From an uncultured Pseudomonadales bacterium (GTDB lineage Bacteria > Pseudomonadota > Gammaproteobacteria > Pseudomonadales > Azotimanducaceae), in contig CALIKQ010000038.1 in NCBI GenBank assembly GCA_938017975.1, positions 62,001-126,000 on the forward strand: a stretch of DNA of 64,000 bases, in the 5' to 3' direction. Made by a program: the position numbers and the translations under genes. Shown in pieces: positions 54,814-63,834 of the stretch. The notes under the pieces are model-generated. The model ran no database searches. It was not told the DNA's origin and saw only the letters and a list, made by a program, of their open reading frames with translations. Position 1 is the first letter of the stretch; each line of letters starts with the position of its first letter.

Positions 54814-55768
54814 GATTTTGGTTGGCTAGCCACTCGTCGTCACTGTCAGCGGTGAGGTGCTCGAACAAAACGGTGGATAAATACCGTTCTCCGGTGTCGG
54901 GTAGCATCACGCAAAAGGTACTACCTTTGGGGGCTCTCTCTGCAACTTTGAGTGCGCCCGCCATGGTCGCACCACAAGAGATGCCGCAGAAAATTCCCTC
55001 TTCGGCGGCTAGACGACGGGCGGTATCGAGAGATTCATCGTCCGAGACCAAGACAAGTTCGTCGGCGATAGTTTGATCGAGCACTTCGGGGATAAAGTCT
55101 GGGGTCCAGCCTTGGATTTTATGAGGCGTCCATGATGCGCCTGATAATAGGGCAGCTTCCTGGGGTTCAACACCGATTACCTGTAGCTGAGGCCGAGCAG
55201 CCTTCAGAACTTGTCCCGCGCCTGTCATGGTTCCGCCCGTTCCCCAGCCGCTGACAAAATAGTCGAGATCATGGCCAGCAAAATCGCGTAAGATTTCAGG
55301 TCCTGTGGTGTTGCGGTGATAGGCTGGGTTGGCGGGGTTCTCAAATTGTCGCGCCAGAAACCATCCGTGTTCAGCTGCAAGGGCCTCGGCGCGTGCAACC
55401 ATGCCAGATCCTCGCTCCGCGGCTGGGGTTAAAATGACGCGGGCACCAAGTGCTTTCATGATTTTTCGACGCTCAATCGAGAATGTCTCGACCATTGTTG
55501 CAACAAAGGGATATCCCTTTGCTGCGCATACCATGGCCAAGGCAATACCGGTGTTGCCGGAGGTTGCTTCGATGACAGTTTGACCAGGACTGAGCGTACC
55601 TTTTCGCTCAGCATCCTCAATGATGGCAATTGCCAAACGATCCTTGACGGAGGCCATCGGGTTGAAGGCCTCTATTTTGGCGTAGATGGTTTGGCCTTGA
55701 GGCGCCATTCGATTAAGTCGAACCACCGGCGTATTGCCAATGGTTTCTAGGATTGAGTGATGAAGCAT
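54806..55768 (-). CDS. Cysteine synthase (CysK/CysM family)
   Basis: PLP enzyme making cysteine from O-acetylserine and sulfide or thiosulfate. About 320 residues from the ATG at 55768 (GGAG nine bases ahead); a TTG at 55783 is less likely. PLP Lys is in FNPMASVKDRLAIAII, the substrate loop is EATSGNTGIALAM, the phosphate-binding loop SGWGTGGTMTGAGQVL. The MVETFSIERRKIMKALGA helix is also typical. CysK versus CysM cannot be separated by eye; the C-terminal VMLPDTGERYLST is characteristic of the family. It lies between pyrB and ogt in the same direction. Confidence 0.92.
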   Translation of the reverse strand: MLHHSILETIGNTPVVRLNRMAPQGQTIYAKIEAFNPMASVKDRLAIAIIEDAERKGTLSPGQTVIEATSGNTGIALAMVCAAKGYPFVATMVETFSIERRKIMKALGARVILTPAAERGSGMVARAEALAAEHGWFLARQFENPANPAYHRNTTGPEILRDFAGHDLDYFVSGWGTGGTMTGAGQVLKAARPQLQVIGVEPQEAALLSGASWTPHKIQGWTPDFIPEVLDQTIADELVLVSDDESLDTARRLAAEEGIFCGISCGATMAGALKVAERAPKGSTFCVMLPDTGERYLSTVLFEHLTADSDDEWLANQNHG

Positions 55769-55821
55769 GATCGGGGTCTCCAAGTTTCTGATGAGTTGAG
55801 GATAATCTCCGGTTTGAAAAA

Positions 55822-56835
55822 TTAAAATCTTCGCGACGTATACCAGTTGACGTCTCGGCTTGTTGCATCGATTTGATCAACAACATCTAAAATCATGGCG
55901 AACAGCGCCATTCGAATGAGCACACCATTGTCGGTTTGGCGAAAAATGGCGAGGTTTGGGTTGTCGTTCAAATCATTGTCAAGTTCATTGGCGTCTTCCC
56001 TGGAATCCCTCGGGAGCGGATGCATAATGACCGTATTGGGCTCGCAGAATTCGGTATAGATTTCTTGGTTGAGACGGAAAAGGCCTTTATATTTTTGAGC
56101 CTCCTCCTTCGTTGCAAATCGTTCTTCTTGCGTTCGCGTCACGTAAACGATGTCGGCACGTTGAATACCCTCTTGAAGGGTATGAGATTCCGTGACGATA
56201 TGGCCTTTGCTTTCGAGCGCTTCAATGTACTCGCCAGGGAGCTTCAGCGCTTCCGGTGAGATTAATGTTAGCTGGATACTTTGATAGGCCATTAAGAGTT
56301 TGCACAGAGAGTGAACCGCACGACCAAATCGTAAATCTCCGACAAGAGCAATACGCATACCATCAATACTTTTGCCCTGGTGTCCAAGTTCCCGGTCGAT
56401 GGTGTAGAGATCGAGCAAGGCTTGGCTCGGGTGCTCGTTGGCGCCGTCACCGCCATTGATGACAGGCACCCGACTGGCCTCGGCAAATTCTGAGACAGAT
56501 CCGCTTTTCTCATGCCGCATAACAATCAGATCGCTATAGCCTGAGAGAACTCGGGCGGTATCGTAAAAAGATTCGCCTTTTGCCAGGGCTGAAGCTTTGA
56601 TGCCGGTCGTTTCTCGGACTTCCCCTCCCAAGAGGTTCCAAGCGCAACCAAAACTAACGCGCGTGCGCGTGCTAGGCTCGAAGAACATATTGCCGAGGAT
56701 TGCGCCCTCTAAGACACGGGTGACTCTTTCTCGGCGTGCGTAAGGCGCCATCGAGTCGGCAACGGCGAAGACGCGCGCGATGTCCTCACGTGAAAACTGA
56801 TCAACCCCGAGAATGTGGCTACCAACAAAGTTCAT
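55822..56835 (-). CDS. pyrB: Aspartate carbamoyltransferase catalytic chain
   Basis: Condenses carbamoyl phosphate and aspartate in pyrimidine synthesis. 337 residues. Carbamoyl-phosphate site: FFEPSTRTRVSFG; aspartate-site elements: NGGDGANEHPSQALLDLYTI; then VGDLRFGRAVHSLCKLL and VIMHPLPRD. It is longer than the 311-residue E. coli chain. Neither pyrI nor a pyrC-like partner is adjacent, so this may be an unregulated or class C-type trimer. The gene starts 9 bases after the LysR stop on the same strand, so the two are likely co-transcribed. Confidence 0.93.
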   Translation of the reverse strand: MNFVGSHILGVDQFSREDIARVFAVADSMAPYARRERVTRVLEGAILGNMFFEPSTRTRVSFGCAWNLLGGEVRETTGIKASALAKGESFYDTARVLSGYSDLIVMRHEKSGSVSEFAEASRVPVINGGDGANEHPSQALLDLYTIDRELGHQGKSIDGMRIALVGDLRFGRAVHSLCKLLMAYQSIQLTLISPEALKLPGEYIEALESKGHIVTESHTLQEGIQRADIVYVTRTQEERFATKEEAQKYKGLFRLNQEIYTEFCEPNTVIMHPLPRDSREDANELDNDLNDNPNLAIFRQTDNGVLIRMALFAMILDVVDQIDATSRDVNWYTSRRF

Positions 56836-56844
56836 AAGACGAAA

Positions 56845-57756
56845 TCATGTCCTTTCAAGATTGCTGGATTCCATGATCATTGATCTAAACCATTGATTAG
56901 CTTGATCCTTGTCCGTGCTCTCATGCCAATAAAGGTGCGTCTCAAGATCGCTCGCATCGAAGGGTAGGTCGTGGACCTGAATCGGTCCAAGGCTTGTCAA
57001 AAAACGGGCAAAGGTTAGGGGAACTGTCATAGCTAGGTCTGTGGTCGTGACAAGCAATGGTGACGACAGATAGTGCTGGGTCCTCAAAACAATGTTTCTT
57101 TTCTTGCCCATTTTGCCAAGTGCGAGATCAACGATACCCAGTCCGCCTCGTCGAGAGGAGATATGAATGTGCTCTAAGGAAAGGTAGTCCTCAAGCGTCA
57201 GTTTGTTTTTGATGCGCGGGTGATCTTTACGAATCACACAAACTTGAGGACTTTGCCGAAGGGCAACATGTTTGATCTGCGGATCGGGGGTTAGCGGGAC
57301 GTCGATGGCAAGATCCAGGTTGCCAGACGCAAGTTCGATATTCAGATCCCTGCGTCTGACCTGATAGCACTCAATGGCGACCCTCGGTGCAGCTTCTTTG
57401 AGTTGGCGCACAAGGGGAGGGATTTGGATTGCTTCGGTTAAATCGTTTGCTGAAATTCGAAAGCGCTTCTCGGATTTCAAAGGATCAAAGTGCTCACTGT
57501 CTTGAACACTTGAACGTACAAGATCCAGTGCCTGTCTCACGCTCCCAATAATATTTTGGGCCACTGGCGTTGGAATCATGCCGTCGGCGGTCCGGACAAA
57601 AAGTGGGTCATCAAACAGCGTTCTAAGTCGCGACAATGAGTTGGATACCGCGGGCTGGGTGATACCGATAATTTCACCAGCTCTGGTGAGATTGCCCTCG
57701 GTATAGATGGCATCAAGTACAACAAATAAATTAAGATCAATATCACTGAGTTTCAT
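56845..57756 (-). CDS. LysR-family transcriptional regulator
   Basis: 303 residues. The N-terminal winged helix-turn-helix begins LSDIDLNLFVVLDAIYTEGNLTRAGE and contains ITQPAVSNSLSRLRTLFDDPLFVR, followed by MIPTPVAQNII; this resembles the NodD/LeuO-like branch of the family. The C-terminal effector domain has the usual alpha/beta layout. It is divergent from the type II secretion operon (gspE start 209 bases away) and immediately upstream of pyrB. It could regulate either side; the effector is unknown. Confidence 0.92.
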   Translation of the reverse strand: MKLSDIDLNLFVVLDAIYTEGNLTRAGEIIGITQPAVSNSLSRLRTLFDDPLFVRTADGMIPTPVAQNIIGSVRQALDLVRSSVQDSEHFDPLKSEKRFRISANDLTEAIQIPPLVRQLKEAAPRVAIECYQVRRRDLNIELASGNLDLAIDVPLTPDPQIKHVALRQSPQVCVIRKDHPRIKNKLTLEDYLSLEHIHISSRRGGLGIVDLALGKMGKKRNIVLRTQHYLSSPLLVTTTDLAMTVPLTFARFLTSLGPIQVHDLPFDASDLETHLYWHESTDKDQANQWFRSMIMESSNLERT

Positions 57757-57853
57757 GTTAGTCGACCCCAGGATTCGTGATGTGAATGTTACAACAGTTC
57801 GAGAACAATTAGAAGGGTAGTCCGCTGGATTGAGATGAATTTTGTCCCCAGAC

Positions 57854-57862
57854 TGCTACAAT
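57854..57862 (+). promoter_or_regulatory. Extended -10 element upstream of gspE
   Basis: TGC followed by TACAAT (57857-57862) has the extended -10 form TGnTAnAAT, about 104 bases before the gspE start, in the LysR-gspE divergent region. No convincing -35 was seen. Confidence 0.4.
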
Positions 57863-57965
57863 CTCGGCAGCGTCGATAGTGCGCGATGAACGACGTTTTG
57901 TTGACGAGAGCAGCGAGCGAAAGGTCCGAAGGGACGTCAATTTTTTTAAAATAGGTCATGAACCC

Positions 57966-59471
57966 ATGTCGGACGTGCAAGCGAAAGAGCATCGTGCAAC
58001 GAATCGACTGCCCTTCGGTTTCGCGAAGCGGTTTGGCGTGATTCTGGATTCCCAGCTCGATGAGCAAGGAAGGGCGGGGTTGGTTTATAAAACGCCGTTG
58101 GCGCCCAGTGTCTTTGCAGAGGTACAAAGGTTTTCTGGTCGGCTTGGAAGTCTTCGAGAGGTTAGTCCGGTCCAGTTCGATGGGCTATTGTCCTCTGCTT
58201 ATGAAGAAGATTCTGACGAAGCCATGCAATTTATTGAAGATCTTGGTGAATCCATGGATTTGTCGAGCCTTGTAGATCAGTTGCCAGAAAGTGGTGACCT
58301 GCTTGAACAAGATGATGACGCACCGATTATTCGCTTGATCAACAGTTTACTGACCGAGGCGATCAAAGTCGGTGCATCTGATATTCATATTGAGACTTAT
58401 GAAACTCGGTTAATCGTCCGGTTCCGGGTCGATGGCGTGCTGCGTGAGATTGTTTCACCGAGACGGGCGATGGCGCCTCTGTTGGTCTCTCGGATCAAGG
58501 TCATGGCAAAACTCGACATCGCAGAGAAGCGTTTGCCACAAGATGGCCGGATTTCAGTCCGGGTGGGGGGCAAAGAAGTGGATGTTCGCGTCTCAACTAT
58601 TCCAGCAAGTAATGGCGAGCGCGTGGTTATGCGTCTGCTTGATAAGCAGGATGGTCGTAAGAGCCTGCCACACCTTGGGATGCAGTCGACCGGGCTTGCG
58701 CAAATGCAGGGTCTTCTCGCCAGACCCCATGGCATTATTTTGGTCACCGGCCCAACAGGCTCAGGTAAGTCGACCACGTTATATGCGGGGCTTGATCAAC
58801 TAAACGACAGTAGCCGGAATATTCTGACCGTTGAGGACCCAATCGAATACGATGTGGAGGGCGTGGGTCAGACTCAGGTCAATGCCAAAGCAAATATGAC
58901 CTTCGCAAAGGGTCTGAGGGCTATTTTAAGGCAGGATCCTGACGTGGTAATGGTTGGTGAAATTCGTGATTATGAAACAGCAGACATTGCCGTGCAGGCG
59001 AGCTTAACCGGACACTTGGTGCTTTCCACACTGCACACAAATACTGCAATTGGCGCGATTACGCGGCTGGCGAATATGGGCGTGCAACCTTATTTGTTGT
59101 CAAATAGCATTGCTGGCTTGGCCGCCCAACGTCTTGTCCGTGTCTTATGCGAGCGCTGTAAAGCACCTCACACGCCGGATGAATATGAGCAAAAGTTTCT
59201 TAAGCTCGGCGGTTCGGATACATCGACGATTTATCGAGCTGTTGGTTGCGAAGCCTGTGCTTTTGAGGGCTATAGAGGGCGTCAGGGTATTTATGAAATT
59301 ATTGTTGTGGACGACAAGCTCCGAGAGATGATCCATTCGGGAGCCTCTGAGCCCGACATGGAAAAGCAAGCCAGAACGGTTTCTACAGGGATTCGCGACG
59401 ATGGGCGCAGCAAGGTCCTTGCTGGGGTTACGACGATCGACGAAATTCTTCGTGTCACGATGGCAGATTAA
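57966..59471 (+). CDS. gspE: Type II secretion ATPase GspE
   Basis: The cytoplasmic hexameric ATPase that powers pseudopilus assembly. About 501 residues from ATG 57966; the frame is open to 57879, but that extension is rich in charged residues unlike the family. Walker A GPTGSGKSTTLYAGL, Asp box TVEDPIEYDVEG, Walker B MVGEIRDYETADIA, His box HLVLSTLHTNTA, and a tetracysteine zinc motif (CERCKAPH and CEACAFEGYRGRQG). The N1E domain is short. First gene of the operon here; gspC and gspD are not present upstream. Confidence 0.96.
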   Translation: MSDVQAKEHRATNRLPFGFAKRFGVILDSQLDEQGRAGLVYKTPLAPSVFAEVQRFSGRLGSLREVSPVQFDGLLSSAYEEDSDEAMQFIEDLGESMDLSSLVDQLPESGDLLEQDDDAPIIRLINSLLTEAIKVGASDIHIETYETRLIVRFRVDGVLREIVSPRRAMAPLLVSRIKVMAKLDIAEKRLPQDGRISVRVGGKEVDVRVSTIPASNGERVVMRLLDKQDGRKSLPHLGMQSTGLAQMQGLLARPHGIILVTGPTGSGKSTTLYAGLDQLNDSSRNILTVEDPIEYDVEGVGQTQVNAKANMTFAKGLRAILRQDPDVVMVGEIRDYETADIAVQASLTGHLVLSTLHTNTAIGAITRLANMGVQPYLLSNSIAGLAAQRLVRVLCERCKAPHTPDEYEQKFLKLGGSDTSTIYRAVGCEACAFEGYRGRQGIYEIIVVDDKLREMIHSGASEPDMEKQARTVSTGIRDDGRSKVLAGVTTIDEILRVTMAD

Positions 59472-59481
59472 TTGAGCCAGT

Positions 59482-60711
59482 ATGCCGGCTTTTGAATATC
59501 AAGCACTGGATGCACGCGGTCGAACTAAGAGCGGCATGCTGGAAGGCGACTCGGCGAGGCAGGTACGACAATCTCTAAGGGATCAGGGACTGGCGCCGAC
59601 TCAGGTGAAGTTGACCAGCCAAGGCGGCGAAGGAGAGCCCGCAGCAACAAATTTTTTCTCCGGATTTTTCCAACCGACTCTGACAGTCAGTGAACGGGCC
59701 TTGATCACCCGCCAGTTGGCCACGCTTATTGCAGCTGGATTGCCCATTGAAGAATCCTTGCTTGCGGTTTCAAGACAGACCGAGCTCCCGAAAACCCAAA
59801 AAATGCTGGTGACAGTTCGGACGCGGGTGCTTGAGGGCTTCTCGCTGGCCCGGAGTTTGGAGGTTTTTCCTAAGGCTTTCCCAGAGCTTTTCAGGGCGAC
59901 CATCGCTGCAGGGGAATCCTCAGGCCATCTTGAAGCGGTTTTGAATCAACTCGCTGATTTCAGCGAATCACAATATGAATCGGCAACGCGAATCCAACAA
60001 GCTTTGGTTTACCCCATCATTTTATTTGTTTTGACGATATTGATTCTTGCGGGCCTTTTGGGCTACGTGGTTCCGGATATTGTCGCTGTTTTCGCTGATA
60101 CCGGTCAGGCGCTGCCAGATTTAACGCGGCTTATTATCGCGCTCAGTGACTTCGTCGCGGGATATGGTTGGTTGGTTGGTTTAGTGGTGATCGCAGCAGC
60201 GCTTGGGATGCGACAAATTTTGTCGGTGGCTAGCTATCGACTGAGATTCGATCAATTTTTGCTGCGCGCCCCTCTTGTAGCGAAAATGAGCCGGGGCCGT
60301 AACATCTCACAGTTTGCAAGCACTCTGAGTATTTTGTCGGCTTCGGGTGTTCCGTTGGTTGAGGCTATGAAGATTGCCGGAGCAGTGGTATCGAACACCT
60401 GGCTCCGAGCAGAGGTTGAAGCGGCAACTGTTCGAGTCAGTGAAGGGAGTAGCTTGCAATCGGCACTGCAAGCCAGTGGCTACTTTCCGCCGATGATGCT
60501 GTATATGATCGCCAGTGGAGAATCTAGCGGCGAACTTGATGGCATGTTGGCCCGGGTCGCGAGGTATCTCCAGCAGGATGTAGAGGCGCTGCTGGCGACC
60601 CTTCTCAGTTTGATTGGTCCTTTGATGTTGGTGATCATGGGGGGCGCGGTGTTCACGATTGTGATGGCGATTCTCTTACCCATCATCAATTTGAACCAAA
60701 TGGTCAGTTAG
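59482..60711 (+). CDS. gspF: Type II secretion inner-membrane platform protein GspF
   Basis: 409 residues with the family N-terminus MPAFEYQALDARGRTKSGMLE, two cytoplasmic T2SSF domains each ending in a membrane helix, and three membrane segments in all (IILFVLTILILAGLLGYVV; a middle GLVVIAAALGM; the C-terminal LIGPLMLVIMGGAVFTIVMAILLPI). The conserved LPEEESLLAVSRQTE-like region is at residues 90-100. GspF forms the platform to which GspE and GspL bind. It follows gspE after 10 bases. Confidence 0.95.
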   Translation: MPAFEYQALDARGRTKSGMLEGDSARQVRQSLRDQGLAPTQVKLTSQGGEGEPAATNFFSGFFQPTLTVSERALITRQLATLIAAGLPIEESLLAVSRQTELPKTQKMLVTVRTRVLEGFSLARSLEVFPKAFPELFRATIAAGESSGHLEAVLNQLADFSESQYESATRIQQALVYPIILFVLTILILAGLLGYVVPDIVAVFADTGQALPDLTRLIIALSDFVAGYGWLVGLVVIAAALGMRQILSVASYRLRFDQFLLRAPLVAKMSRGRNISQFASTLSILSASGVPLVEAMKIAGAVVSNTWLRAEVEAATVRVSEGSSLQSALQASGYFPPMMLYMIASGESSGELDGMLARVARYLQQDVEALLATLLSLIGPLMLVIMGGAVFTIVMAILLPIINLNQMVS

Positions 60712-60763
60712 ATAAAATAATTCGAGCAGTTCTTTTTCAAGGTTATTAACGCAAGGAAAAATC

Positions 60764-61186
60764 ATGTCGAGTAACCAGCAAAGCGGATTCACGCTGATTG
60801 AAATCATGGTCGTAGTGGTCATTTTAGGCATATTAGGAGCACTCATCGTGCCCAATATCGTCGGGCGGCCCGATGAGGCGCGTGTGACCGCAGCGCGCTC
60901 TGATATCCAGCAGGTTGGCAACGCGCTCGATCTTTACCGTATGGATAATGGCCATTATCCCAGCACTGATCAAGGGCTTGAAGCATTGATCGAGAAGCCC
61001 TCCGGATATCCCGAACCCAGAAGATGGAATTCAGACGGCTATCTCAAGAAGCTGCCCATTGACCCTTGGGGCGATCCCTATTTGTATTTTAGTGAAGGCC
61101 GCAATATCGAGGTTTATTCTTTGGGCTCCGATCGACGGGAAGGTGGTGAAGGTGTCGATGCTGATATAAAACTATCTGACCTATGA
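60764..61186 (+). CDS. gspG: Type II secretion major pseudopilin GspG
   Basis: 140-residue major pseudopilin. A prepilin peptidase site lies after residue 8 (QQSG|FTLIEIMVVVVILGI), with Glu at +5. The C-terminal domain has the characteristic MDNGHYPSTDQGLEALIEKP and PWGDPYLY segments, including the calcium-binding loop (SLGSDRREGGEGVDADI). Length is normal. AAGGA stands before the ATG. A 52-base gap after gspF is the largest within the operon. Confidence 0.96.
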   Translation: MSSNQQSGFTLIEIMVVVVILGILGALIVPNIVGRPDEARVTAARSDIQQVGNALDLYRMDNGHYPSTDQGLEALIEKPSGYPEPRRWNSDGYLKKLPIDPWGDPYLYFSEGRNIEVYSLGSDRREGGEGVDADIKLSDL

Positions 61187-61193
61187 CGATCTG

Positions 61194-61745
61194 ATGGCCA
61201 ACAGAGCTGGTTTTACGCTCATTGAGATCCTTGTGGTTCTCTTCATTGTGTCCCTACTCACCGGGCTGGTTGTTGCTAATTTGCCCGCATTTGTTACGAC
61301 CTCAGATTATGAAGAAGAAGCTCAGAGGCTTAAATTCACACTTGAGCAAGGGCTTGAGAAGGCCCAGATCGATGCCGTTGAAGTTGGTCTTCGGGTCGAT
61401 GAAGGAAATTACTCATTCTGGGTTTTTGATGAACCAACCCAAGACTGGCTGCCTGCAATTGACCGTGCCCTTGGAGCGCATGGTTTGGTTGATGGCTTAT
61501 CGCTTCGATTGACAACTGAGGGTGAGCCGATGACATTAAAACGCATCGATACCGAAGTGGAGCGAGAAGCCAATTCTGACTCCCAGCAAGAAACCAAAGG
61601 CCCAAAGATCTTGCTGCTCTCGAGCGGGGAGACGACTGTGTTTGAGCTCGAACTTTATTCTGACCAAAACTTTTGGATGAGTGTAACTTCCGATGGATTC
61701 GGGTCCTTCGAAATGAATTATGAACCTTCATTAGCTGATGATTGA
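61194..61745 (+). CDS. gspH: Type II secretion minor pseudopilin GspH
   Basis: 183 residues with a prepilin-like N-terminus, MANRAG|FTLIEILVVLFIVSLL, the cleavage following the Gly at residue 6. The rest is a divergent beta-rich domain (KFTLEQGLEKAQIDAVEVGLR; NYSFWVFDEPTQDWLPA; LRLTTEGEPMTLKR). GspH is the most variable pseudopilin; position in the operon between gspG and gspI supports the identity. It starts 8 bases after gspG and overlaps gspI by 8 bases. Confidence 0.9.
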   Translation: MANRAGFTLIEILVVLFIVSLLTGLVVANLPAFVTTSDYEEEAQRLKFTLEQGLEKAQIDAVEVGLRVDEGNYSFWVFDEPTQDWLPAIDRALGAHGLVDGLSLRLTTEGEPMTLKRIDTEVEREANSDSQQETKGPKILLLSSGETTVFELELYSDQNFWMSVTSDGFGSFEMNYEPSLADD

Positions 61746-62130
61746 GCATCGATCAAAACGCTCTGATGGGTTCACGCTGATTGAAGTTATGATCGCGCTT
61801 GCCGTATTTTCAGTTGTGGCGATGGCGCTCACGAAAAATGCCTCACTGGCAGTCACTCAAACCGCTCGAATGCAGGATCAATTGTTGGCTCACAGCGTTG
61901 CCCAGAACGTCCTGAACGATTTGCTGGCCTCGGGGCGCGAAAAAAAAGCATTTGAAGGCCCTTCTAGTCAGCAGTTTGAAGTCAGGATGGCGAGTCGTTC
62001 CTGGCAGGTCCAAGTTCGTTTAAGGTCGACTGATGATCCCGACATTAAAAGAGTAACAGTATCGGTTCGGGATGATGAGTACTTTGATGAAGAGCTTGCG
62101 TCTCTGACAGGTTTTGTGGGGCGGCAATGA
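61738..62130 (+). CDS. gspI: Type II secretion minor pseudopilin GspI
   Basis: 130 residues with the prepilin cleavage site RSDG|FTLIEVMIALAVFSVVAMAL and the conserved NASLAVTQTARMQDQLLAHSVAQNVLNDLLA of GspI. The C-terminal part (RSWQVQVRLRSTDDPDIKRVTVSV) is a small beta domain. In known systems GspI, J and K form the tip complex of the pseudopilus. It overlaps gspH by 8 and gspJ by 4 bases. Confidence 0.94.
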   Translation: MIEHRSKRSDGFTLIEVMIALAVFSVVAMALTKNASLAVTQTARMQDQLLAHSVAQNVLNDLLASGREKKAFEGPSSQQFEVRMASRSWQVQVRLRSTDDPDIKRVTVSVRDDEYFDEELASLTGFVGRQ

Positions 62131-62849
62131 GGCGCTCGATCTCAGGGTTCACATTGCTCGAAGTGTTGATCGCTATGGCCATCTTCGCCATTTTGGGCCT
62201 AGCCTCTAACCAAATGTTGCGCAGCGTCTCCGGTGTCGAGCGAGAGATGAGCGAACAGACGCTGGCTTATCGTGAGTTGATTAAATTTTTTGGCATGATC
62301 GACCGTGATCTTTCTCAGTTGATCTATCGCAGCGTTCGGGACGAATTTGGGGACCCTATTGCGGCCGTCTCGGTAAATCAGGGACGTTATCCTCTGGAAT
62401 TCTCTCGGTCAGGTTGGCGGAATCCGCTCTTGAGAGCGCGTAGTGATCTGCAGCGAGTCGCCTATGAGGTTAACGGAGATAAGTTGCAAAGAGTCATTTG
62501 GCTTGTGTTGGATCGTGCAGAGGATACCGAACCGAAAGTCCAGACGCTACTTTCAGGGGTCATTGATTTTCAAGTTCGGATTATTAAACCCGATGGGCAG
62601 CGGCAGGAAGTGATCACAGCGGAGGACGGTGATGAAGTGCCGATAGCATTAGAATTAAAGGTCACCACTGAGCGCTGGGGAGAGCTGGACCGCATCATAG
62701 ATTTACCCGATTTTTTGCCTTTGCTGCCTGGTGGTGCGCGTGCTGACCAGGACGAAACGGAGTCTTCAGCGCCAGTGCCTGAGGAAATCCGGGAACCTCC
62801 ACCGCTCAGTTCGAAGATCGATCAAGAGGTCTCCCCCCGTGCATTCTAA
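62127..62849 (+). CDS. gspJ: Type II secretion minor pseudopilin GspJ
   Basis: 240 residues. The prepilin N-terminus is MRRSISG|FTLLEVLIAMAIFAILGLAS; the following LAYRELIKFFGMIDRDLSQLIYR and PLEFSRSGWRNPLLRARSDLQRVAYEV in two parts are GspJ hallmarks. The C-terminus carries a Pro/Glu-rich tail (ESSAPVPEEIREPPPL). It overlaps gspK by 11 bases. Confidence 0.94.
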   Translation: MRRSISGFTLLEVLIAMAIFAILGLASNQMLRSVSGVEREMSEQTLAYRELIKFFGMIDRDLSQLIYRSVRDEFGDPIAAVSVNQGRYPLEFSRSGWRNPLLRARSDLQRVAYEVNGDKLQRVIWLVLDRAEDTEPKVQTLLSGVIDFQVRIIKPDGQRQEVITAEDGDEVPIALELKVTTERWGELDRIIDLPDFLPLLPGGARADQDETESSAPVPEEIREPPPLSSKIDQEVSPRAF

Positions 62850-63834
62850 AAATCGCCAGGGGGGTGTCGCGCTCATGATCGTGCTGTTAGTCGTGACGAT
62901 CGCCACGGTCTTGAGTACTTCAATTGCTAAGAATCAGTCCCGCACGATTGGCACGGCGTCGAGCTACTTCGATCGAGCCCAAGCTTATTATTTTGCCCGT
63001 GGCGGTGAGATCTTCGCCAGACAGCTCTTATTCAGAGACTTTAAGGAACAACCTGAGCGCGATGATTTAACGGAAGAGTGGGCAGCCCTTGATCTGGTCT
63101 TTGAGTACGAAGGCGGTGAAGTCCAAATTTATATTGAGGACCTTCAAGGGCGATTTAATTTGAATCAGTTTGTAGCGGATAATCAACAGGGGTCCTTGCT
63201 GTCACAGAAATTATCGCTCATGACGGCCCAAATTGGATTAGACCCGGCTTGGATGGATGACTTGCTGGATTATACGGATATTGATGGCGAGGTGCGTTTG
63301 GGTGGTGCTGAGGATTACTTTTACTTGGGGCTTGACCAACCGTATCGCACCAGTGGTCAGGCTTTGCAGGACTTGAGTGAGATCAGAATGCTGCGATCCA
63401 TGTCCGCCGAAGGCTATAGAAGGTTAAGCGAAGTGTTGACCGTTACACCTGCAATGGCGCCCAGTTTGAACGTGAACACTGCACCAGCATTGGTGCTGCA
63501 AACGCTGGCATCTGATCTGACACTTGAGCAAGCAAGCGCTCTGATCGATCGTAGAGCTTCCGTTGAAGGGTTCGAGAGTGTTCAAGAATTTCTTCAGCAA
63601 CCAGAATTGGCGGGGCTTGCCGTGAAGGCAGAGGGACTTGGTGTACAATCCTCTTTTTTTAAAGCAAATATCAAAGCGCGATACGCGAACCAAATCCTTT
63701 ATTTGACAAGTTTTATTTATAGAGAGTCCACGACAGGTGAAATGACCGTGTACAAGCGAATCAACAATGCGCGTTTTACGATACCCCTGCAGGCGTCTGA
63801 GTCCGATCAAGTGCAGGAGGCTAACGGTGCTTGA
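62839..63834 (+). CDS. gspK: Type II secretion minor pseudopilin GspK
   Basis: 331 residues from a GTG at 62839, with AAGAGG about 9 bases ahead; the frame is open further upstream inside gspJ, but the residues there are basic and unlike the family. The prepilin-like segment is RQGGVALMIVLLVVTIATVL, lacking the usual Glu at +5, as is normal for GspK. FNLNQFVADNQQG corresponds to the FNLN(N/S)L family motif, and the later SLNVNTAPALVLQTLA with EGFESVQEFL is the SAM-like insert. The stop overlaps gspL by 8 bases. Confidence 0.94.
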   Translation: MHSKNRQGGVALMIVLLVVTIATVLSTSIAKNQSRTIGTASSYFDRAQAYYFARGGEIFARQLLFRDFKEQPERDDLTEEWAALDLVFEYEGGEVQIYIEDLQGRFNLNQFVADNQQGSLLSQKLSLMTAQIGLDPAWMDDLLDYTDIDGEVRLGGAEDYFYLGLDQPYRTSGQALQDLSEIRMLRSMSAEGYRRLSEVLTVTPAMAPSLNVNTAPALVLQTLASDLTLEQASALIDRRASVEGFESVQEFLQQPELAGLAVKAEGLGVQSSFFKANIKARYANQILYLTSFIYRESTTGEMTVYKRINNARFTIPLQASESDQVQEANGA

